Origin: Atherinomorus stipes
Taxonomy: Eukaryota; Chordata; Actinopteri; Atheriniformes; Atherinidae
Assembly: GCA_023101725.1 (NCBI GenBank)
Contig: JALJCO010007890.1
Location: forward strand, 62,001-126,000
Length of the DNA stretch: 64,000 nucleotides
Direction of reading: 5' to 3'
The position numbers were made by a program, and so were the translations under genes. The number at the start of each line of letters is the position of its first letter. Positions within the stretch are counted from its first letter, which is position 1. This document shows, piece by piece, positions 46,961-59,865 of this stretch. The notes under the pieces are model-generated. The model worked only from the letters and a program-made list of their open reading frames with translations, had not been told where the DNA came from and did not search any database.

Positions 46961-49759
46961 AAACAGTAAAGCTAGCGTTAGCTTGTATTTAGCTTAACGG
47001 TTGTTCGTAAACTCTGCCCATTCACAAACCTGCTACTGTGATGTGACTACTGACATTTTGTCACGCATTATTCTTCTTGGAGAAATCATTATATGCCTTT
47101 TTAGGTGGTTTTTAATGTAGTTTTTCATGTAGTTTCTCTTCCTCCTCTGTACAGTATGTAGCTTCTTACTCTACGTTACATAGAGCTGTCATCTCATTGG
47201 CTGAGCTCTGAAAGGTCAGAGGCAAATGAGGTCAAGGTTCACATAAATTTCATTAAAAGTTGTGGAAAAGTTGTCAAGTTTACATGGCAGCTGTTGTGTA
47301 TTGTTTAGCAAGAAGTGACATTTGTATTTGATGTAACTTCTCTTAAAAGCTGTTGTTGATGTTTGGTTTTATTTACTGTACTTAAGTATTGATTGGATTT
47401 TGATGTGTGCTTCCTCAAAAAATCCATTGAAGTCACTAGACTGGTGCTGCCTTGTTACGAAACATTTTTGCTCTTGAATAGCACCTTGAATAGCACCTGT
47501 TTTAAGGGTCTTTTTTCTTTGTTTTAAGGGCCTGATCTTTTGTCTTTTTCAGGGTGGTGTTGGTGGTTTTGAATAGGTAAATTGTTTTGTGTTACTGTAA
47601 ATAACTTGAAAAATAGTCTGAATGATATACATGAAAAAAAAACAATCGTGATTTTGTAAAGACAATATCGTGATGTAATTTTTTTCCCCAAACAGCCCTA
47701 TGTAAAACTCAGTTTCATCTACAGTCGTAATGTCATCACATTTAACTGATAAGGACGTTTCAGCAAACTGATCACTACACAAAAGATCTTATACAGTATC
47801 AAGACAACAATGGCCTTTTATTTGACATTTTCATGTCTGATCGTTTCATTTTCATTTTGTGCTTTGGTTCTTGGTTATCTCTAGAGTTTTTCACTTTTAA
47901 TGCTTGTTCTAAGTTTTAGAGTTATGAAGCATCTTGATGAACCCTGGCATGTACAAGCTGTATTAGATAATCCTTTCCTATATTCCTTATAGGATGACAA
48001 ATGATTTTAATTTGACCACCCTAGTATCAAGATATCTGCAGGGTCTCTGAGACTAGGAAAAATTAGGAAATGTTTCAGTTCTGTTGTTGTTGCAAGAGCC
48101 TTTTCCTTCCTGTGTGCATGTGCATGTATTCCAGACAGGGCAGTCTCTAAGCGATTTTTAAAGACCGCTAGCCAGACATATGTAAGTGTGTGAATATGTG
48201 TATTTATTGGCATACCCTGTTATTTTCAGTGTTGACGTGTACACTGTCAAATCAGCACCCAAACTGTGTATTCAGCCTTTTCTCTCTTTTCTTTCATCTC
48301 TGCCCCCTCTTTTTCTCTGCTTCTTCGTTCTCAGATATTTATTCTTCGTGAGGTGTTTTTGTCCTAAATTTGCTTCTCTGTTTTCTGTAGATGATTTCCT
48401 TTTTTATTTTAAGATTTGACAGCCTGATAGAAAAGTGTGTTTGAACTGCAGCAAGCATCTCAAGCTATGTTTTGATGTTTTCATGTATATTTTCATCCGA
48501 GCAAGTTTTTTTTTTTTTTTTTTTTTTTTTTTCCCTTTTAGGAGCCAAAAACAAATCACTACCAATCAGTGAGTACCTCACAATTGAGTCGGGCATTTTG
48601 AACACACACATGCCTGGACTGTGTCACAAACTGAAAAGGATACAAGCCACACACACATATATACACACTACCATGCTTTGTATTATAAACTGCCATCAGT
48701 AATAGTTGTCTGAATTACAGTGTGTCACAGCTGTATGGCATAAATTGCGTGTGTGTGTTTGTCAAGTGGCTACTGATGGGTACAGAGGTTAAATATCCCA
48801 TCCGCTTTTTGGTCGTTGGTGGTGATTTGAGGGCTCTTGTCAGAGGCAACTTGATTGCATTTGTGATTTGTGGGTGGGCAGAAAGCTGCGAGGCAGAGAT
48901 GGAGGAATAGCAAATGGCACAAAGGTGATAATAACAAATTGACAGGGTGACAGGCAGACGTGCAAATTTTCTACATTCTTCCAAGTAATTGAGAAAAAGC
49001 TTTAAGGGCTTTGCGGTGTAAAGAAGATGACTTGGAATATTGAAACTGTGTGGTTTTAGAGGATCTAACAGCTGTTCTCTACTCTGACAGAGTTTGATTA
49101 GACTGATAAAACACTGAAAGGTTGTGTTTCACTGCACAATTAGACTTATCAGCCTTAGACTCAACTTTTGTGGTTGGATTTTTTTTTTTTTTTTTTTAAT
49201 TATTGCAGCCTCAGACTATTTGCATTTTTTTTTAATACTAATGAAGAGTGTTTTCTGCAGTGGGTTAATGCACCCTGCAAAGCTTAATCTTCTTATAAGT
49301 CTCCATGACAAAAGCCTAATTACAGACAAGCACAATATTTACATGTTTTATTGGGGAGCCAACAGCCTTCAGCAAAGTACATTTTATTGTCTTATTACAA
49401 TAAAAACAACAGCTAAGTAAACAATAACACATAATATCTTACCTGGATTTATTGCTTGTTTGTGCATGTGGAAAAAGAATTAGATGAGTCTCAACAGAAA
49501 ATGTGTGAAAGGTTTAATTCTGCACCTCACCAAAACTGTCACAATCCAGAGTTAGGAACTGTGAAGTAACCCAAGGCTGTAGTTTAGGCTATCTTACAGG
49601 ACATAAGTCGTTAACCATGATTACTGAAGCGTGTACTCAAAAACAGCTGATTTATCCAACTAGGTCATGTAGATTGTAATATCTAAACCTAAACACACAC
49701 CCTATTCACCTTATCCTTAACTACAGCTGGGTGAAAAGGATAAAAATGAATGCAGTATT
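46961..49759. other. Intron with homopolymer runs
   Basis: T27 at 48506-48532 and T19 at 49179-49197. At about 47650-47699 the text caatatcgtgatgtaattt then aacagcccta resembles a hAT right end without a partner. Nothing else is supported. Confidence 0.45.
48506..48532. repeat. Homopolymer of 27 T
   Basis: An uninterrupted T run. It could be the inverse tail of a retroposon on the - strand, but no body was recognised. Confidence 0.95.
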
Positions 49760-49763
49760 TTAA

Positions 49764-50375
49764 AGGTAGGGTTGGCAATGTTGGAAAAACGGTTTGACCA
49801 AGCAACATTTAACAAAAAAACACACCACCCGAAACCACTCCTTCAGAGCGCAGGGATTTGTACGGCAATGTTTTACGAGCAGGTTAATGATAACAGGCGA
49901 GTGGATAGCTCGTTAGTTTACTAGTAAACAGGTGACAAAACAATGTTTCTAAAACTATAATCCACTCACCTCCAACTCCTTTTGTGGTGTAAAAAGTCCA
50001 CACTGCAAACTTCAACGCCTCCAAGACTTAATCCTTATCTGTTGTTTTGTTTTGTTGGGCAGCGGCAGTTAGCAGTCTGTTAGCTATATTTGTTTACAGT
50101 GAGCGGCGCATGGTGGGTTCACGTGGGGGACGGTGAGAGGGGAGGGACAGAGATGAGACATAAAGGTATCTTTATGTCCGTTGCGAATTACCAATTCCTG
50201 CCTTTCGGTGCAGATAGCAGGGGTTGGTCAGAGTTTTTACAGAACTGCAGAGGTCTGACTTTTTCCCTCCTTTTCATGAATACTGTACATGATGTATTGA
50301 CTACTGTCACGATGGAAGGACCATTTCACCCAGTATCACAAAAAGTGTTTCTGAGCAGGATTACCTACTGTGGCT
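49764..50375. mobile_element. TTAA-flanked MITE (612 bp)
   Basis: TTAA on both sides (49760-49763 and 50376-50379). The ends aggtagggttggcaat and, inverted, agccacagtaggtaatc share only part of their bases, but the position of both at TTAA supports one insertion. A long chance frame runs over the right end into flanking DNA; it is not a transposase. Confidence 0.65.
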
Positions 50376-50379
50376 TTAA

Positions 50380-52802
50380 TGGCTTCATGGGAATGCACGA
50401 TAAGTATCCTAATGTTTTGAAATATCCCCTAAAACATGGTATAAATGTTGGATTTAACATTATTTTGTATAAGTAAATATCAGAGAATTTATTTATGTGA
50501 ATGAAATGAAATAGCCAAAAATTACTAGGTTGAATTTAGCAAACTTTGAACCAGGGTTCTGCACTCATAACAAATAAAACAAAATAAAGACACAGCATTT
50601 TATACTTTTTTTTTTTCCTTTGGTGTTGTACGGGCTTGATTTGGCAAAGAAGCCGGGGTAATTTGCTCTGTGTGTGTTTCATTTGGCATTTTCTGCAGGG
50701 CAGGTGGACGTGGCAATGCAGAGTATAAGATGTTCTTTCTGTTGTAGAGGATGGAAGAATGAAACTAATTTGTGATACTGCCACATTTTGCAGAATATAT
50801 TTACAGCATATCTTGCAGATAGCTTCGTTTTGTTGAACGTCTTCCTTGTGAAAGCTGAAATGCTGTCAGATGATACATCCAATGCTGCTCATCTTATAAA
50901 CCCCATTCAGCTTCCATCTTTTAACACTTGTCATCTTTTTTTTTTCTTTTTGGGGGGTGGGGGGTGTACAGGAATGCTCTCAAACATATGATGTCTTCCA
51001 TGGATTCAAAACTTTCTGTTTTGCCACGCCTGCCATGCAAAATAGATACATATCTTATCTTAGTATATCTTTGAAATTTGATGTGATGCAATGCGGATCA
51101 ATAGTTTGTCAGTTCAGGCACCATTTAGGTGTCATTTTATGCTACTAAAATGATTGGATGAGGTTTTAAGGTTGGGTGTCAGCACGTAATTGAATATAGC
51201 ATGAAATGACACGGAAACATCAACACAATTATGAGGTGTCATGACAACCAAATGACCCCAACACTATCATGACACCATATGGCAGAGTCTCATCCCTTGA
51301 GCACTGACATGCAAAAAAGCCCTCCTGCCAACAAACCATTTCATGTTATGATACAGACTTTTGGATGATGTTTTTTTTTTAAAGGAAGAAAGTAAGAACC
51401 AAACCTAAATTTAACGTCTTTAGTGATAAGTCTGGACAGAATAATATCAGAGTTGGTGACACAAAGAATTTAATATTTATTTAACAAGTAAACTTAGCCA
51501 CTATGACATTAAAACTCAAATTTGTCAGCTGCCTTTGTTGATCTTGAACCTAAATAATCAAATTCATATCAAAAAAACAAGTTCGATTGTCAAACTTAAA
51601 AAACAAACTTTTGAATTGTTTAAGATTGAGATATTTTCGAGCCAGAGCCCCATCAGACATCCTGTACCTGAACGCCATCAGCTTTGACAGAAAGTGACTT
51701 CATCAATGTTTTACATACAAGCTCTGGTAAAGAGAATAACTCGCTGACGTACTATAAAATGTCTGGAATAAGTGAGGGTGATTGTACCTCATGTGATCTG
51801 CCCACACAGAAATGTCACTCTGAAAGCTGTATGAAGCTGTCAGTCTCTTTCTGAGTGAAGTCATTACAGCGGTGTTCACAGAACAAGAGCTGGATAAAGA
51901 CAGATGGATTACCTGCATGTAAAATCCCTTTTGCAACCCCAACTACAGCAGATAGAGCTGTCATTGACAGATGTACAAATTGGATAAGGAGATAAGAGAA
52001 ACAGGATGAAGGGAAGGAAAAGGATGGGCAGATGAGTGAGTGATGGAGAGGGGGATAAAGGAAAAAAAAGGGCTAGTAAATTAATATTTTTTCAGAGATT
52101 TCAGGAATATAAAAAGAAAACTTACATCAAGGTAAAAATGAAAAAAAGAACTGAATGATTTCACAACCATACGTAAAGGATAATAAGATTTAGAGATATT
52201 TGTTGAAAGAAAAGACGAGTTAATGTTATAGAGATTATGAGATGAATGAAATTTAAGAAATAGAGGATGTACACATTGATACAGCAGCTTACTTCACTCT
52301 CCAGATTTTGTTTTGAGACAGCGAGTCATTTTGTCCTTATTATTACTTATTCAAATTTCCCAACTCGCCCTCAGGTAATCACACTCTTAAGAACAAAGTA
52401 AAAAAAAAAATGAGAACCCAGTCTCAACCAAAATGAGATAATCAGTTTTGCCACAGACACTTTGCCAACCACTTCTGCGGCATAATCAACTTCTGTGATT
52501 GTAGTCGTATTATATTCTGATCATCTACAACATTAAATCATTGACAGACGAGGTGAAAATGCTATTTAGTTTCAGTGACATTTTTCAAATGGTGATATAT
52601 TTTAACAAGGGTCAATATTTTCTTCACAACATGTAGGAAGCCTGAAAGTACATTATTGCAAAGGACATGTTAGATTTGCTGGAAATAAAACCCCAAAACA
52701 AAACAAACAAACAAACAAAAAAAAACAAGTCTGAAAGATGGAGATGGTGTATGGGCAACCTTACAACTTGTAGGACTCACAGAGAGCAGTTGCTTGAAGA
52801 CT
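50380..52802. other. Intron, nothing recognised
   Basis: A purine-rich patch at about 51990-52270 and an A-rich run at 52697-52728 (caaacaaacaaac type). No element ends or exons. Confidence 0.5.
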
Positions 52803-53376
52803 CAGGGCGTGTCTCAAACTGTGTACTTGAGCACTTAAAACACTCTGTTTGAGTGTGTAGTGCGTTCATACTGTCATTTAAGCTAAATTTAAGTGATCTG
52901 AAAATACCAAGATGATGATGTAATTACGGCCAAAAACACTGTGACAAAAGAAGCACACTTCTCGCACTAAATGGACGCCATCTTGCTGACGTAGTGGAAG
53001 AGGCAGGACTTTCGAACTGTTTTTAGAGCTGAATAATGGTGTTGAACGAAGCGGTGGCGACCCCTGCTGCATCGGAGGCGGTATTGTACTGATTTGAGTA
53101 ATGAAATTATTCCGACAAAATTACTAATGTATATTGTAGCATGCTACCAAGCTGTTAACTCCCTGATGACAGTTATGATCTGGTCATTCATTTATACCGG
53201 CTCAGTAGAGTTAGCTCACATTAGCGGTCAATGCTAATTTGTCACTTCCTGTAAGTGCAGTGCTCTATTAGGGTCAGTATTAAGTGACAATAGTGTGCAC
53301 TACAGACAAAGTACACAGTGCGCACTACACACTGAATTCCAGTGCACTCAGGCGAGTGCACGGTTTGAGACACAGC
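52803..53376. mobile_element. MITE with gtgtctcaaac ends (about 574 bp)
   Basis: The left end agggcgtgtctcaaactgtg and the inverse of the right end, agctgtgtctcaaaccgtg, match well. Inner motifs (gtgtagtgcg / cgcactacac) are inverted too. No clear target duplication, so class and exact limits are open. Confidence 0.65.
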
Positions 53377-53536
53377 TTCAATGTCCAGTATAATTACTAC
53401 CTCATCGTGGTTGAATTTTGTAAACGCTAAGGAAAGAAGCTTTAGTGTTCCCTGTATGATTTCTTTTAAGGTAGGAAACATTGTGCCATCCTTTATCCAT
53501 AAGAAAGGGGATAAGTCCACCACATAATAATTTGGA

Positions 53537-53539
<3 letters not shown>

Positions 53540-53607
<68 letters not shown>
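53540..53607. repeat. Compound (TA)n(TG)n microsatellite
   Basis: About 46 bp of TA directly followed by about 22 bp of TG. Likely polymorphic. It drives the Tyr/Ile- and His/Thr-repeat frames on the other strand, which are not genes. Confidence 0.97.
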
Positions 53608-55340
53608 ATAAATAGTATTCATAATATATCATTGTTATTATTATAAAAATTATTATAATATACATCCAAAAAGGACAATATTAACTCGATGGGTGCAAGG
53701 AATGGAAGTTTATAGGATTATTAGAATATCTTGCCTCTTTATTGCCTCTCTTGCAATGATCTTACTTCAGCCTCTTTAATAGATGCTCTCTCTTTGTCTA
53801 TACAAACAAACACAATATGCATGTGAGGACTCATCTATTTGTAGATTTTTCAAGGGCCAAGCAGCAGATTGAATAGCACACACTTCGATGATTTATCAGA
53901 GGGAGCAATAAATGCCCATTATTAAAACCAAGCCACCATATAAAAGCCTTGGATCACAGAAGTAATGGTACCCTGTAGGCTGGTGATAACTCTGTGTTTA
54001 TATGTGACTGTGTGTGTGAATGGGAGAGTATGAGAGAGTGAGGCAGACTGAATGTGACAAACACTGGAAAAAAGGCAATAACGTCTGAAAATGACAGACA
54101 ATGTGGAAGAAAAGAGGGCGATAACCACAAGGAGAGTGAGAGAGAAAGTGTGCTGAAAGTACAAAGCCTCCGCTGACAGCCTCTGTGTCATTTTCCATCT
54201 CTGCCAGCTCCATCTAATCTGAGCCCCTGATGTGTTTCTTTCTTCATTTGCAGTTAGTGGCTGGATTATATACCCTACACCCAACTGTGGGCTCCATATT
54301 ACTCTGCGTGTGAATCGAATGTGTCTCTGAGTGTGAGGAAAGTGTGTGTCTGTGGGAGTGTGCATGTGGATCTTTACAAGGCAACCCTCATGTGGGGTCA
54401 TAAAAATAGCTATAATATTCTCTGAGTGATTTTCTCCCTAAGGCGGATGAAGAGAGAATAAGCTCTTGCAGGGAAATAGGTGCACATGTCTGGTGCAGAA
54501 AACTATTATCGGCCAATGAATATAATTTTTATGCTCACTGGTTGCAGAGGCTGAAACATCCTGGGAAAACTCCAGCCAACTGGAACTTTGAGGCATTGAC
54601 CACATTTCTCCTACCAAAGTGAATATGGAATTATTTTATTTCAGCAGTTTTAATCAGGTGCTCTTAAAAGTGTGAAAAAGGAACGTCTACGGTTTTTATT
54701 TGACCTTATTTCAGCCATGTTCCAATGCTAATCCTTTGGTTCCTTTGGCCCCCAACTGTAAGAATATTACTGTAGCACATTCAGAAAAAGAAGATAAAAT
54801 CCTAAAATCACAACAACTTTTCAGTCTGTTGAAGAAAGTCATTGTCATCTTTGATCAAACACTCTTATAAGATTGAAATATGTAAAAATAATTTAAATTA
54901 AACACATGATAAGGGGGTAAAAGATAAAAGTAAAAAAGACTATCCACAACTGTGAAGGTGGTGTTCACTTTGAACAATCTGGTAAGACTCTTAGACATAC
55001 ACTGGATGTTATATTGACCCAATGCAGAGCAATAAGTGAGGACAGTGAACATTGCCTGAATGAAGGATAGTCATCCCACACACCATGTTGTTGACTTGGA
55101 TGGAGAACATGAAATTTTCATGACAGTTAAAAATAAAAATATATTGTGGGAAATTAACCCCACTATGTATGGGAGAACAATAAAAGCCCACCCTGAAAGA
55201 CAAGAAGAATTCAAGTTCCTCGTTCCTCGTATAAGTAGCCCCTGTACCTACAACAGTGAGTGCGTGGATGCCTCTCTGGCTCAGTCTTTTGACTGGAGAA
55301 TCAGAGTAGAATTTTGAGGGCCTTGCTGAAATGTTAAGCA
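53608..55340. other. Intron, nothing recognised
   Basis: Imperfect TG/GA-rich text at about 53995-54370; one 159-codon - strand frame there is of low complexity and shows no domain. Confidence 0.5.
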
Positions 55341-55348
55341 CTCTTGAC

Positions 55349-55987
55349 CAGTGGTTCTCAAACTTTTTGAGCCATGGCCCCCAGAATAACAGGTTGTTGG
55401 CAACCCTTGCTGCCCACCTGCGACAAGTGAGCTAACAAATTATGTGATATAACAAATGGGTCATTCTGCAGCCATCCTCTAAATGGAAAGTTTGAAATGG
55501 ATCAGAATCTACGTCAGAATCTACATAAAAAAGGAATATAAAGTGATTTATCTTCTCATGTCAAAAATCTACTTTTATTACTGAGATCATGCCAAATTCA
55601 GAAATTTAAAATAGCACCTGTCTTAAATTTGTTGCTGGAGACCCAATGGTAAATATTCAAATTGTAAGGCTTAAAAAATATCAGACACAATAAGTAAGGA
55701 GGATAAAATGGTCTTTGGTGGATTTGGTTTTACAGCGGCATCTACATGACCAAAATCCGCTTCTCTCATTAAAAAGACACCAAATTTGAAATTTTAATAT
55801 GGCAAAGATGTTAATTTTGTTGTTTGTGCATCAGTGTGTTGACATTATTGTGCTAATTTCACAGATTAATATCCTTACAGCTCTAATAAGAATACTGAAT
55901 TCATTTGGTAAATGACGGCTATTTTTTCTTTTTATGAATTTTACAATAATCTTGACCCCTTGAAATTGTCAGATTTGAGAACCACTG
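55349..55987. mobile_element. hAT MITE (639 bp)
   Basis: It starts cagtggttctcaaacttttt and ends with the inverse (atttgagaaccactg). The flanks ctcttgac (55341-55348) and ctccagac (55988-55995) match at 6 of 8 bases. A common teleost hAT end. The decayed duplication suggests an older copy. Confidence 0.78.
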
Positions 55988-55995
55988 CTCCAGAC

Positions 55996-58696
55996 CAAGG
56001 TTATACCAGTGAAAAACACACTCTTTTACTTTATACTTTGTCATTTGGAGTTTGGTTTTAGGCTGTAACATAATTTTATTCGGGTTAGAAATTTAATTAG
56101 CTTTTATCCTATACTTTTATCATTTTATCTTTATTTCATCCTTCAGTTGCAGTTGCTGTCATTTTAACTAAAAGTCAAATATTCTTTGACCATATGGTTT
56201 TATCTCCCTGCATATAAATATGTCACATGGGCACATTTTGAGAAGAACAGTCTCTATTTTGGTTGGGTTGGACTCTATTTCTGTTGACTTCATGTTAGTT
56301 TAATCACATAAATATTAATACTGGAGTAAATCCACGAACTGACAACGGTTTTCCATTTTAATATAATGACATATTTTACTTATTAACAATATTGTCACAT
56401 TGCAGCATTTGATGAATTACCTACAGTCGACCAGGCCAGAAATGAATGAAAGTTCATGTTTTTCATGTGAAAGTCATCTTTTTTTCTGTCGACTTCTGAC
56501 TGACTGAGACACCTGCAGTGAAGTGACTTCAAAGCACTTATCTGCTGCCTGTGTGGAAAAAAAAAAACTCCTGCTCTCTTTCAGTCTTTTTCTCTCCAGT
56601 TTTCTCTCTTTTCCTCTCTTGTCTGAAACTGAAATTTCAAACACACCTCTTGGTATGCTGTTCACACATACAAAGCAACATCTACAGACTCAAATATTAA
56701 AATGCAAACATGGAATCACTCATTCTACCCACATTATTATTACACTATATTATAGTTTAAGTTCTGGACTTAAAAATGATAGTTTCTTTACACAAGTAAA
56801 ATAAAAAAATCAATGGCTTAATTAAAAGCTTAGGGTACGATGAAGCCTGAGCAGAAGGAAAAGCAGTCATGACATCTCTGAAGGACATGGTGTAATACGA
56901 CATCTATTGGAATTGTTTTTGCAGTGAGATTGTCTGATTCATCAAACTGATCTCCGAGAGCTGAAATCATTATTTATCTTAAAAGCGCATTTGGTTTTTA
57001 TTGCATCATTTTAAAAGATTTTTCTGCTCAAAGAAAATGAAATTTTGTGCTCTATTTTGCCTTTGTAATTTGATTTTGCAAATCTGCATGAGAATGCATG
57101 GCTAGGAATCCCACCACATTTTTCTTTTGTCATCTTTTGTGTTGTCTGCTGTCTTACCTGCCCACGCCCCACCACCCTTTCCCAGCGTGGCTTCTTAAAT
57201 GAGGCTTGAGGAGGAAAATAACCAAGATGGGAAATGTGTGAAAATGCAGAAGTCATTAAAAAGCCAATTACCCACAGGTTCAGCGCTACAGAGAGGAGAT
57301 CAGGAAATGGCAGAGAGCAACAGTAAACCCAGTGAAATATGGAGATCTAATGGCTTTCTTTGGAAGGATGTTTGTGTATGGGGTTCCTCTTGTTAGCAAG
57401 TTTGTCAATTTTTTGACTGTGCGGATTAGCGTGTGTGCAGGTCTATTAATAAACGGTCACTTTATGTATCCCTGCTTTTTTTTTATTCTGCTTGAGGATC
57501 AGTACTTACTGAGCTTGCTTGTACATCAGTGCCCCACTTGAGAAAGGATGTTTAATTGACTGTCATGAATTTGAGTTGCAGGGAAAAATATGTAATTTTA
57601 ATGGTGCTTGTTACCTTCACTCAACAATGCAGTCATCTATCACTAAGTTAACAAAGAACTGAGGAAAAAGAATATTCATGACATGTAACATGAAATCATA
57701 GATGCGGGTGTATGCTTGCACACAAACTGTTAGCAAGTAAGTGAGATATAACGTGCATGCATAACTGTCCAATTGTCTTGAGCCCCTCATTTCTTAATAT
57801 ATTAAGAGAATGAGAAATAGGTGCAGTAATTGAAACATAAATGTAAATACAGTAAACAAGGCAAACGCAGAGTTTGCTGAGTGAATGTTTGGTCTGAGCA
57901 GCTTTATTTTCTGACACAGTAAGAAACCCTCTCGCACAAGCTTTCTTGATATTTCAGAATAGTTATCCAGACTTCATAGACGACTTTTCAAAAGTCTTTT
58001 TATGGGCTGTTGGCTGTCTTTTGTTCTGTTCTGTCTCTATATGATCCCACATCGCTTCAGTAATGTTGAGGTTCTGCTCCAGGGAGGACTTATCACAGCT
58101 GTAACCACTGAATTTCAGGCCATTTCATGTCATTTGGCCTCAGACACATACTGTAACTTTTCTCCCTTCCTTAAGAATGGCTTCTTGATAGGCACCCTTC
58201 CACTGAGACCATTTCTGATGAGGCCAGCAGTGCCTTCAGCCAACAGTAGATCAACACGGTCCATATGCCTCTCTCTGATCCTGTGTCAGGTCTTTTCTGA
58301 ATTTGTTCTTTTTCTTCAGAGCGTTACTTTCAGATCCTGTTCATCTTCTAGATAGTGTTTTTTAATCCTGAAATTTCGTTTTTTGCCCTCCACTTATCCA
58401 GTTTCCCCAAATGTTTAAGGACATACTGCATATCAGCTGAGATACAGTATGCTACAGTAAGTCTAGCTTTTTGCTCTCTGGTAATCTCTGCCTGTTATCC
58501 TTTTTTTTTTCTTTGACAGAGAAATAACCCAAAAAAGAGAACAAATGATGTGTCTTTTTGACAGGTTGCTAGTAACAAAGAGTAACAAGTATCAAATTAA
58601 AAATTGGTTTTATGTTAAGTTACCTGTTATGTCTCAACACAGCACTGTTGCATCCTTTGAGTTATAGGAGCCTTTTTATGCTTAAATGATTGATAG
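55996..58696. other. Intron, nothing recognised
   Basis: AT-rich, short frames only. No repeat boundary was identified. Confidence 0.5.
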
Positions 58697-58704
58697 GTCA
58701 GGAT

Positions 58705-59857
58705 CGGTGATGGGAATAAAGGCGTTAGAATAAACGGCGTTACCAACGGCACTACTTTTTTTTTTAATAACAGGCTAATCTAACTAATTACCATGTCTGT
58801 CATTACAACACTGTTACCGTTACTGCCCTTTACTGACAGCGCGTTACTATTGTTATGTGTGATTCATTTTGTTCCTGGTGAACAAAAGTTTCACATTTGT
58901 TGGGACTTTGTTATGCTGGTGCTCTCACAGAGAGGAGGTGGAGTTTATACGGAGATACCTGGAGACACTCGCTCATACGCTCAATGGTAACCTGCGGTCT
59001 CCAGGGATGCAGACAGGTGCCTCTCCATACACTCATGTTTGAGTAAAAAGGAGTTGCTGTTTTCTGTTGAACTTGGCTGCATGTCAGGGTTGAAGAGATT
59101 CAGGTTGAGCTTCTGCGGACCTATACAGGGCGTACGGCGGAGACAGTGTCACCAACCTGACACAGACACAGCGCGAGTATGAATCCAGTTTAAGAAGAAA
59201 ACAGCATTGTTCGAGTAACGAGTTCCCCGGAATTATTTCTTTCACCCAAGACCTGAATTGAGTTAATGGTTAATACTAAAGATATATTCCACAAGTTCTG
59301 CACATTGGATCTGTCTTCATCTGACCGGAGCGGAGGGGATGATGACGATGATGAGCTGTCATTGCAAACCCGAGTCAATGTGCGCACCCGAACACATGCG
59401 CACAATGGGAAGAATTATAAACTGGAATCATCACAAACATCAGTTTTCCCTCAGAGAGAAAAGTTGATTAGAAACTGCATGTTTCTTCATGATGGCTGGA
59501 AGCTGTAATAATTACGAAGAACTGAAGCTCCTCTTCTGAAGAGACGAAGCCTCGACATCCATCAGTCTAAGAGTCCATGTTTTTTCTGTTAGTAATTTAT
59601 TCTGTAAAGTTTCCATTTAATTTTTTAGTCAGATCTAATATTCACTGTTATCACAAACAATTCAACATAAAGATTAATTTGATAGATTAAGATTAATTTA
59701 AAGTTACATCAAAAGAAAAAGTAGCCCAGTAATTACCTTTCCACGTCATTAGTTATTTTTATAAAGCTGTAACTCTGTTACTAATGCCATGACTTTTTTG
59801 GAGAAGTAATAAGTAACTATAATTAATTACTTTTTAAATGTAATGTTCCCAACACTG
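58705..59857. mobile_element. hAT element (1153 bp) with perfect target duplication
   Basis: It starts cggtgatgggaataa, with ggcgtta / cggcgttac motifs, and ends with the inverse of ccagtgttgggaac-type text. The 8-bp duplication gtcaggat is perfect (58697-58704 and 59858-59865). A short frame with an Asp-rich run (59266-59508) lies inside but shows no transposase domain. Non-autonomous. Confidence 0.83.
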
Positions 59858-59865
59858 GTCAGGAT

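Noticed and set aside
50090..50476. A 128-codon + strand frame
   Set aside because: It runs across the right end of the TTAA MITE into flanking intron; a chance frame.
53242..53665. Frames of 87-126 codons with Tyr-Ile and His-Thr repeats
   Set aside because: They run through the TA/TG microsatellite and owe their length to it.
53922..54401. A 159-codon - strand frame
   Set aside because: Low-complexity composition (Ser, His, Thr, Leu), no domain, no splice support.
59266..59508. Asp-rich 80-codon frame as a small acidic protein gene
   Set aside because: It is inside a hAT element with intact target duplications and has no supporting splice or start context.
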